NCBI GenBank assembly: GCA_905201915.1
Contig: CAJKQE010000008.1
Span: forward strand, 1 to 47,894
Source of the DNA: an uncultured Lachnospiraceae bacterium
Lineage (GTDB): Bacteria; Bacillota; Clostridia; Lachnospirales; Lachnospiraceae
Direction: 5' to 3'
Length of the DNA: 47,894 bases
Part shown: positions 42,736 to 47,894 of the stretch, piece after piece
How positions within the stretch are numbered: the stretch's first letter is position 1
Layout of the letters: each line of letters starts with the position of its first letter
Translations under genes and position numbers: made by a program
Notes under the pieces: model-generated
Databases searched by the model: none
What the model saw: only the letters and a program-made list of their open reading frames with translations
Told to the model about the DNA's origin: nothing

Positions 42736-42764
42736 AAAATAACAATAGAAGAAATGATAGTCAA

Positions 42765-42805
42765 GATAGGGTTGTTCTGAAATTTCAGGGCAGCCCTATC
42801 AGTTT
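42765..42805 (+). terminator. Terminator after the LRR protein gene
   Basis: GATAGGGTTGTTCTGAAA pairs with TTTCAGGGCAGCCCTATC throughout (three G-U pairs), 42765-42800, followed by AGTTT. Confidence 0.8.
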
Positions 42806-42821
42806 AATAGTACTTTGCAAG

Positions 42822-42850
42822 TTGACAGAAACTATACAGGAAGGTAAAAT
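42822..42850 (+). promoter_or_regulatory. Promoter of the ligase-transpeptidase pair
   Basis: Consensus TTGACA (42822-42827), a 17-base spacer and TAAAAT (42845-42850), 33 bases before the start codon. Confidence 0.75.
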
Positions 42851-42883
42851 TTAGACAGGAATGAGAAAAGGAAGATAAGAAAA

Positions 42884-44584
42884 ATGAAGATAAAAGACAG
42901 AGGAATTTATATAGTTCTATTAAGCATGATTTTAATTGCAGAAGTGATTGGCGGAGGATATTTTGTATTTGTATCCTCTTTTATGAATGTGATAGGCGGG
43001 ATATCTGTTTTCTTTTTACTTTTAAGAGCAAAGAAAATTTACATATCAAAGAGTATGACCTCAATTTCAATTTCTTTGTTTGTTTTTATGTATTTTATCG
43101 TTTGTTTGTGGGCAGTAGACAGAGGCACGGCTTTTATGGGAGCGATGAAGTTTTTTCCTGTGGCTGTTTTTCTTTTCCTCATTTGTCAGAAAGAAGAAGA
43201 AAGAGAAAATTTGATTGCGCTTCTGCCTCTTTTGGGAAGTCTTATGACAATTTTTTCTTTTGTTATGATGCAATTTGAAATTTTTAAACCTAGTGTAACC
43301 GTTGCAGGAAGACTGGCAGGATTTTTTCAATATCCAAATACTTATGCAGTATTTATGCTGGTTTGTCTTCTGATTTCTATTTTTCGTTTGAATTTTAAGC
43401 AGTTAGATTGGTTGGAAATTTTGTATATTATAGTAGAAATTTTCGGGATTTACATGAGTGGAAGTCGTACGGTGTTTGTCTTGACAATTTTTTCTTTAAT
43501 ATTGGTTTTAGCAGCCAGAAAAGAAAAATTAAAAATGCTTCTTGGGATTTTTCTGGTATTTGGTGTTATAGCAGGTATTTTATTTTTTACAGAGGATGGA
43601 AGAGAATTGGTGCTTAGAATTTCAGGAATGTCAACAGGATTTAGCACTTTTTTTGGAAGAATTCTTTATGTACAGGATGCAGTAAAATTGATTTTGAAGC
43701 ATCCTTTGGGTTTGGGATATTATGGTTACTATTTTATGCAGCAGGAAATTCAGACAGGGGTATATTCTGTGGTAAATGCACATAATGAATTGATACAGGC
43801 AATGCTAGATATTGGAATTATACCGGGGATTTTTTTGTATATAGGAATAGTAAAATCTATTTTTTCCTCACGCACAGAAGCACGAAATAAAATTGTATTG
43901 ACAGTGCTCTTACTTCATAGTCTGTTTGATTATGATTTACAGTTTCTGATAATGTGGTATGTGTTAATTTTGTTTATTGATTTAGGCACAATAAAAGAAT
44001 ATAAAATTTCCGGCTTAACAAAAACTGTATCTGCCATTGTGGGTGCTGCTGTTATAGGGTGTGCTGTTAGTGTAGGACTTTCGGATTTGTTTTACATAAT
44101 AAATGATTTTTCAAAGGCAGAACAAATGTATGAAGGAAATACTTTGGCAAAAATAGACTCTTTAAGCGAAATAGAGTCTGTAGAGGAATTGCAGGAAAAA
44201 GCGGATGAAATTTTAAAGGAGAATGAACATGTTGCTATTGCGTATAGTGCCAAAGCCAGAGCTTTGTTTTCTCAGGGGGAGGTGGAAGGATTTATAAAAA
44301 ATAAGCTGACAGCCCTTCAGATGGCTCCTTACCAATATGAGGAATATACAGATTATTTAGATACGCTTGCCTATTGTGAGGGAGAATATATTCAGAAAAA
44401 GGATATGGATAGTGCGAAATCCTGCCTTTTACGTGCTGAACAGGTTCCGGGTATGCTGGAAACAGTAAAAAAGAAAACCAGTATGCTGGGGTGGAAGATT
44501 AAGGACAGACCGGAAGTAACCCTTTCACAGGAGTATTTTGACTTGATTGATGAAATGAGGGAAAAAATCAATGAAAAAGAATAA
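42884..44584 (+). CDS. O-antigen ligase/Wzy_C family membrane protein with C-terminal helical tail
   Basis: A 566-residue protein with about eleven membrane segments (residues 5-400) and a soluble C-terminal region (about 405-566) that reads like TPR-type helices. The family segment AGFFQYPNTYAVFMLVCLLI and the outside loop VQDAVKLILKHPLGLGYYGY, then NAHNELIQAMLDIGIIPG with its conserved His, mark the Wzy_C superfamily. In Gram-positives such proteins polymerise or transfer glycans on the outer membrane face. The last 14 bases overlap the start of the transpeptidase gene, so the two products are probably made together. Confidence 0.85.
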   Translation: MKIKDRGIYIVLLSMILIAEVIGGGYFVFVSSFMNVIGGISVFFLLLRAKKIYISKSMTSISISLFVFMYFIVCLWAVDRGTAFMGAMKFFPVAVFLFLICQKEEERENLIALLPLLGSLMTIFSFVMMQFEIFKPSVTVAGRLAGFFQYPNTYAVFMLVCLLISIFRLNFKQLDWLEILYIIVEIFGIYMSGSRTVFVLTIFSLILVLAARKEKLKMLLGIFLVFGVIAGILFFTEDGRELVLRISGMSTGFSTFFGRILYVQDAVKLILKHPLGLGYYGYYFMQQEIQTGVYSVVNAHNELIQAMLDIGIIPGIFLYIGIVKSIFSSRTEARNKIVLTVLLLHSLFDYDLQFLIMWYVLILFIDLGTIKEYKISGLTKTVSAIVGAAVIGCAVSVGLSDLFYIINDFSKAEQMYEGNTLAKIDSLSEIESVEELQEKADEILKENEHVAIAYSAKARALFSQGEVEGFIKNKLTALQMAPYQYEEYTDYLDTLAYCEGEYIQKKDMDSAKSCLLRAEQVPGMLETVKKKTSMLGWKIKDRPEVTLSQEYFDLIDEMREKINEKE

Positions 44585-45953
44585 ACAACGAATTGTAGGA
44601 ATAGTAGCAACATTAGCGGTCTGTGCAGGAATTGCTGTGATAGGAATGACAATGGGAAAAGAAAAAGCAGCAGTTATCATGGATAGTCAGGGAGAAGAGA
44701 TTGCAAAACTGATGTATCAAGAGAAGGAAATGTTGTATTCTTGTAAAGATGGATATGAATCCTATATTGATCTTGTGTGTAAAGAAGTTGTAAATCTTTT
44801 GGAGAAACAGGAGAACTGCACAGAGGCAGAAGCACAGAAAAAAATAGTAGAAGAGGAATTGCAGATTACAACCTTCTTTGATAAAGCTAGTTTTCAGATT
44901 TTGAAAGAAACTTACGAAAAAAGTCCTATTGCCAATCAGAAAAATTATGCAGCGGGCATCAGTGATGTGCAGGGACATTTAAAGGCAAGCTATAGTTTTC
45001 ATGAGGGAGAGGAAGAAAGAAATAATCTTCTGATTTCTACTTATGCAGGGTCTACAATAAAACCTTTGACTGCCTATGCTCCCGGAATTGAGGAGAAAAA
45101 AATAAGCTGGTCTACAATGTATGAGGATAGTCCGTATACTCAATATACAGATGAAGATGGAAATCTATCAGATTGGCCTATAAATACAAAACCCTATACA
45201 AATGAAATGGTTACGGTAGAAGAAGCTTTAAAAGAATCTAATAATGCTGTTGCAGTAAAGGCATTGAAAGATTTTGGAGTAGAGAAGGCGTGTGAATATC
45301 TGGAAGAAAAATTCAGAATTTCTGTAGAAGCAGAAAAAAAGATTATTCAGGAAGAGGGAGAGGAAAAAATACTTGGAAATCTTGCACTGGGATATTTGAA
45401 AGGAGGAGTAACAATTCCGCAAATGATATCAGCGTACACAGCTTTTGCTAATGGAGGAATTGTTTATCCTTGTCGTACTGTACAGCAGATACAAATGGAA
45501 GGTGATAGATATTATGAAAAAGAGGCAGATGGAATTTCTGCATTTTCAGAAGAGACAGCTTTTATTATGAACCGTTTGTTGAAGCATGTTGTAGAAGATG
45601 GAGGAACAGGAAAAGATGCACAGGTAAAAGGATTGGACATCTGTGGAAAAACAGGAACCAGTACAAAATTCTTGAATAATTGGTTCATTGGAATTACGCC
45701 ACAATATGTCTGTGCGGTGTGGTATGAAGCTGATGAAAATTCTTATATGAGAAATGAAACAGTGCCTATTTTCAGGAGTATTATGGAAGAAATGCCCAAT
45801 GATTTAAATAAGAGATTTCCTGAGGCAACTCATGTAGAGAAGAGAAACTATTGTAAAAAGACAGGATTGTTGGCAACAGAATATTGTGAAGAACAGGCAG
45901 AAGGGTATTATCATGAAGATAGTATCCCGATACAATGTAACTGTTCTGATTAG
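44571..45953 (+). CDS. Stand-alone penicillin-binding transpeptidase-domain protein
   Basis: A 460-residue protein with one N-terminal membrane anchor (about 8-30) and a class A PBP-type transpeptidase domain. The three active-site motifs are present: Ser161-x-x-Lys164 (GSTIKP), Ser223-x-Asn225 (ESNNAV) and Lys360-Thr-Gly (CGKTGTST). The glycosyltransferase (GT51) domain of class A PBPs is absent; only about 110 residues precede the domain. It could cross-link peptidoglycan or act as a carboxypeptidase, perhaps where a glycan is attached, since its gene is translationally coupled to the Wzy_C protein. A terminator follows at 46029. Confidence 0.85.
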   Translation: MKKNKQRIVGIVATLAVCAGIAVIGMTMGKEKAAVIMDSQGEEIAKLMYQEKEMLYSCKDGYESYIDLVCKEVVNLLEKQENCTEAEAQKKIVEEELQITTFFDKASFQILKETYEKSPIANQKNYAAGISDVQGHLKASYSFHEGEEERNNLLISTYAGSTIKPLTAYAPGIEEKKISWSTMYEDSPYTQYTDEDGNLSDWPINTKPYTNEMVTVEEALKESNNAVAVKALKDFGVEKACEYLEEKFRISVEAEKKIIQEEGEEKILGNLALGYLKGGVTIPQMISAYTAFANGGIVYPCRTVQQIQMEGDRYYEKEADGISAFSEETAFIMNRLLKHVVEDGGTGKDAQVKGLDICGKTGTSTKFLNNWFIGITPQYVCAVWYEADENSYMRNETVPIFRSIMEEMPNDLNKRFPEATHVEKRNYCKKTGLLATEYCEEQAEGYYHEDSIPIQCNCSD

Positions 45954-45999
45954 TAAAAATGCGTTGGAAATATTATGAGTGCGTAGAATAGAAACACAC

Positions 46000-46028
46000 T
46001 TGACAAATTAGACAGATAAGTTGACAAT
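46000..46028 (+). promoter_or_regulatory. Possible promoter upstream of the lysozyme gene
   Basis: Consensus TTGACA (46000-46005), a 17-base spacer and a weak GACAAT (46023-46028). It lies directly before a terminator-like hairpin, so any transcript from it would meet that hairpin at once. Confidence 0.4.
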
Positions 46029-46076
46029 AAAGAAGATATCGAGGGTTTTAAGTGAAATTTTCGGTATCTTCTTTTA
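46029..46076 (+). terminator. Terminator or leader attenuator before the lysozyme gene
   Basis: AAAGAAGATATCGA (46029-46042) pairs with TCGGTATCTTCTTT (46061-46074) with one A-C mismatch, followed by TT. It ends the ligase-transpeptidase transcript and may also act on a transcript started at 46000. Confidence 0.75.
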
Positions 46077-46106
46077 ATATTTTTATAGAAAGGTAAGAGG
46101 TGCAGT

Positions 46107-47648
46107 ATGAAAAAATTTATCAGAACATTGGGAATTGGTGTACTTGCAAGTGCTTTTTTCTGGACAGTGCCGGTTTACGCAGAGACAGAAACTGCAGGCT
46201 CCTCTTTGAAAGAAGAGCAGATGTCAGAAAAGGCCATTGAGCTTTACAGTGAAGAAAAAGAGAAACTGACTGGTGAATGGAAACAGAATAAAGAGGGCTG
46301 GTGGTATTATGAATACAGCAATGGAACTTCACCTAAGATTTCATGGAGAAAAATAGATGGTAAATGGTACTATTTCAACAGCAAAGGATATTGGATAGAC
46401 GATAATACATACGAAGAAGGTACATTAAAAGGGATTGATGTATCCGCATGGCAGGCAGAGGTTGACTGGGAAGCGGTAAAAAATGATGGAATTGAGTTTG
46501 CTATGATTAGATTGGGATATAATACCAATAATTTGGATAAATATTATCAGAGAAATATGAAGGAGGCAGAAAAGGTTCAAATTCCTGTAGGGGTTTACTA
46601 TTACAGTAAAGCAACTAACGAAGAAGAAGCAGTTCGAGATGCAGAATTTGTAATTGAAAATTTAAAGGGCTATAAAGTATCTTATCCTGTAGCTATTGAC
46701 TTAGAGGATAAAGCTCAGGAAAATTTAAGCAAAGAAGAAGTTGGAAAAATTGCAAAGGCCTTTGTAGATGAAGTTGCATCAGCTGGATATACTCCTATGG
46801 TTTATGCGAATGAATACTGGCATGAAAATCATATAGACTGGTCTCTTTTGGAAGGTGTAGAAAAATGGATTGCCAGTTATGCTGTAATTCCTAATCGCAA
46901 TATTGAAAGGGGAATTTGGCAGTGTTGCGATACAGGGTTGGTAGATGGTGTAGATGGAAATACAGATATTAACTTTGGCAATAAAGATTACACGAAAGAA
47001 ATTGAAGCAAGGACAGAACCTTTAGAAAGCTACTATAAAAGAGGCTTATGGATGAAAAATGACAGAGGTTGGTGGTATCAGTATAAAAAAGGAGGATATC
47101 CATATAATCAGTGGGAAAGTATTAATGGAAAATGGTATTGGTTTGATAAAGAAGGGTATGTAGTTACAGGGTGGCAGTTTATTGATGGATATTGGTATTA
47201 TTTAGATGAATCAGGAGCAATGACAACAGGGTGGCAGTCTATTGATGGATATTGGTATTATTTGAAATCTTCAGGAGTAATGGCAATTGGTTGGGAAAGT
47301 ATTGGCGGTGCATGGTATCATATGGATAATTCAGGGGTGATGCAGACAGGCTGGCAGCAATTGAATGGAAATTGGTATTATTTGAAGCCTTCAGGAGTAA
47401 TGGCAATCGGTTGGGAAAGAGTTGGAGGCGCATGGTATCATATGGATAGCTTAGGAATTATGCAGACAGGCTGGCAATCTATCAGCGGAAGCTGGTACTA
47501 TATGAATAAATCAGGGGCAATGCAGACGGGATGGTTATATCTTGATGGGAACTGGTATTATTTGAAGTCTTCAGGAGCCATGGTAACAGGGCGTCATTAT
47601 ATTGACGGCAAGTGGTATTCTTTTAGCAGTTCCGGAGTAATGCAGTAA
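46107..47648 (+). CDS. GH25 lysozyme with choline-binding-type repeats
   Basis: A 513-residue secreted muramidase. Signal peptide (about 1-25, ending VYA), one wall-binding repeat pair at about 56-97, the GH25 domain at about 105-310, and about ten C-terminal wall-binding repeats (316-513). Catalytic residues are Asp111 (GIDVSAWQ), and Asp198 and Glu200 (PVAIDLED), as in Cellosyl-type lysozymes. It cleaves the MurNAc-GlcNAc bond of peptidoglycan. The layout, catalytic domain plus choline-binding-type repeats, is that of pneumococcal and phage Cpl-1-like lysins, but it has a signal peptide, so it is a cellular autolysin. AAGGTAAGAGG precedes the start. Confidence 0.92.
   Translation: MKKFIRTLGIGVLASAFFWTVPVYAETETAGSSLKEEQMSEKAIELYSEEKEKLTGEWKQNKEGWWYYEYSNGTSPKISWRKIDGKWYYFNSKGYWIDDNTYEEGTLKGIDVSAWQAEVDWEAVKNDGIEFAMIRLGYNTNNLDKYYQRNMKEAEKVQIPVGVYYYSKATNEEEAVRDAEFVIENLKGYKVSYPVAIDLEDKAQENLSKEEVGKIAKAFVDEVASAGYTPMVYANEYWHENHIDWSLLEGVEKWIASYAVIPNRNIERGIWQCCDTGLVDGVDGNTDINFGNKDYTKEIEARTEPLESYYKRGLWMKNDRGWWYQYKKGGYPYNQWESINGKWYWFDKEGYVVTGWQFIDGYWYYLDESGAMTTGWQSIDGYWYYLKSSGVMAIGWESIGGAWYHMDNSGVMQTGWQQLNGNWYYLKPSGVMAIGWERVGGAWYHMDSLGIMQTGWQSISGSWYYMNKSGAMQTGWLYLDGNWYYLKSSGAMVTGRHYIDGKWYSFSSSGVMQ
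47112..47640 (+). repeat. 60-base tandem repeats with 120-base higher-order copy
   Basis: The wall-binding repeats have an exact 60-base (20-residue) register. 47231-47350 and 47351-47470 are near-identical 120-base units, alternating NWYYLKxSGVMAIGW and AWYHMDxxGxMQTGW types. This is recent internal duplication. Confidence 0.85.
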
Positions 47649-47738
47649 AACAGGTGAAAAACAAGAAGTTCTGGCAGTTATGCCGACAAAAGCAGGAAAA
47701 ATATTGTTAAAATCTGCGGATTTTTTATATATTCTTGC

Positions 47739-47766
47739 TTGACTATCTTACTTCTTATGATAAAAT
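47739..47766 (+). promoter_or_regulatory. Promoter of ppdK
   Basis: TTGACT (47739-47744), a 16-base spacer and TAAAAT (47761-47766). A weak hairpin with T-run (AAATC-TGCG-GATTT, near 47710-47727) just before it may end the lysozyme transcript. Confidence 0.65.
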
Positions 47767-47773
47767 ATATTGT

Positions 47774-47796
47774 GTGCGGGTACATTTCGCCCGCAC
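47774..47796 (+). promoter_or_regulatory. GC-rich hairpin at the 5' end of the ppdK transcript
   Basis: GTGCGGG (47774-47780) pairs perfectly with CCCGCAC (47790-47796) around a nine-base loop. With the -10 at 47761-47766, transcription would start at about 47773, placing this stem at the very 5' end of an otherwise AT-rich leader. It has no T-run, so it is not a terminator; 5' end protection is the likeliest role. Confidence 0.55.
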
Positions 47797-47858
47797 CGAG
47801 AAAAATAGAAACTAAAAGTTTATTTTTCCAGTATCTACATTTAGGAGGAATGTTCAAA

Positions 47859-47894
47859 ATGGCAAAATGGGTTTATATGTTCACCGAAGGTGAC
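47859..47894 (+). CDS. ppdK: Pyruvate phosphate dikinase, N-terminus only (cut by window edge)
   Basis: Twelve codons are visible after a strong AGGAGGA site: MAKWVYMFTEGD. This matches the start of clostridial PPDK (MAKWVYxFxEGx). The enzyme interconverts pyruvate, ATP and Pi with PEP, AMP and PPi. The frame runs off the right edge, so the identification rests on these few residues. Confidence 0.7.
   Translation, partial: MAKWVYMFTEGD

Noticed and set aside
42381..47640. Regular 60-base repeats as a CRISPR array
   Set aside because: They are in-frame coding repeats of wall-binding proteins with no distinct spacers and no cas genes.
46107..47648. Prophage endolysin
   Set aside because: The lysozyme has its own signal peptide, and no holin or other phage gene is nearby.

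Overview
The window looks like a chromosome segment of a low-GC, Gram-positive anaerobe, most likely a Lachnospiraceae gut bacterium (Blautia/Ruminococcus-like). This is inferred from the AT-rich codon use, strong AGGAGG ribosome sites, lipoprotein signal peptides, a polyferredoxin, choline-binding-type wall repeats and the start of a clostridial-type pyruvate phosphate dikinase at the right edge. I saw no tRNA, rRNA, CRISPR array, transposase, integrase or phage gene. Almost all genes are on the + strand. Comparisons to canonical enzymes are from remembered family motifs, not from a database search.

Layout. (1) 1-4.9 kb: a BMP/nucleoside-type ABC importer (ATPase and two permeases, no binding protein next to it) followed by birA. 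(2) 4.9-9.1 kb: a housekeeping patch (vanZ-like, DUF3795-like, thyA-folA) flanked by two type II toxin-antitoxin modules, RelB/YafQ-like and HigBA-like, each with a recognisable promoter and repeat operator. (3) 9.1-22.8 kb: a sugar-catabolic island. A LacI-type regulator and a LarC fragment are on the - strand. Divergent from them are NagB-like, NagA-like and class II aldolase genes, then a sulfonate/nitrate-type ABC importer, then PFK-like, TIM-like and LarA-like genes, then a PGI-like gene and a four-cluster ferredoxin. (4) 22.8-25.1 kb: an alpha/beta hydrolase and an orphan BMP lipoprotein. (5) 25.3-39.95 kb: a surface-polysaccharide locus with a 4,6-dehydratase, aminotransferase, initiating sugar-phosphate transferase, glycosyltransferases, LicD, polymerase, Wzz-like protein, a relic BY-kinase and a flippase, then a separate LicD-TarI-TarJ unit. 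(6) 40-47.6 kb: wall-binding surface proteins (a BspA-type LRR protein and a GH25 lysozyme) flanking an O-antigen-ligase-like protein translationally coupled to a stand-alone penicillin-binding transpeptidase. (7) The first 12 codons of ppdK.

The most unusual part is region 3. It encodes paralogues of a complete upper glycolysis plus the amino-sugar entry steps. Three of its isomerases (NagB-like, PGI-like, TIM-like) keep their catalytic residues but have lost the loops that bind substrate phosphate in the canonical enzymes. Together with a sulfonate-family transporter and a nickel-pincer (LarA/LarC) enzyme, this suggests a parallel glycolysis for sugars whose terminal phosphate is replaced by another group, possibly a sulfonate. 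The substrate is a hypothesis; the loop losses are visible in the translations.

The second notable theme is regions 5 and 6. Genes for a 4-amino-6-deoxy sugar, CDP-ribitol, two LicD transferases, and proteins with choline-binding-type repeats sit together. This parallels the pneumococcal teichoic acid system, although no choline kinase or cytidylyltransferase (licA/licC) is in the window.
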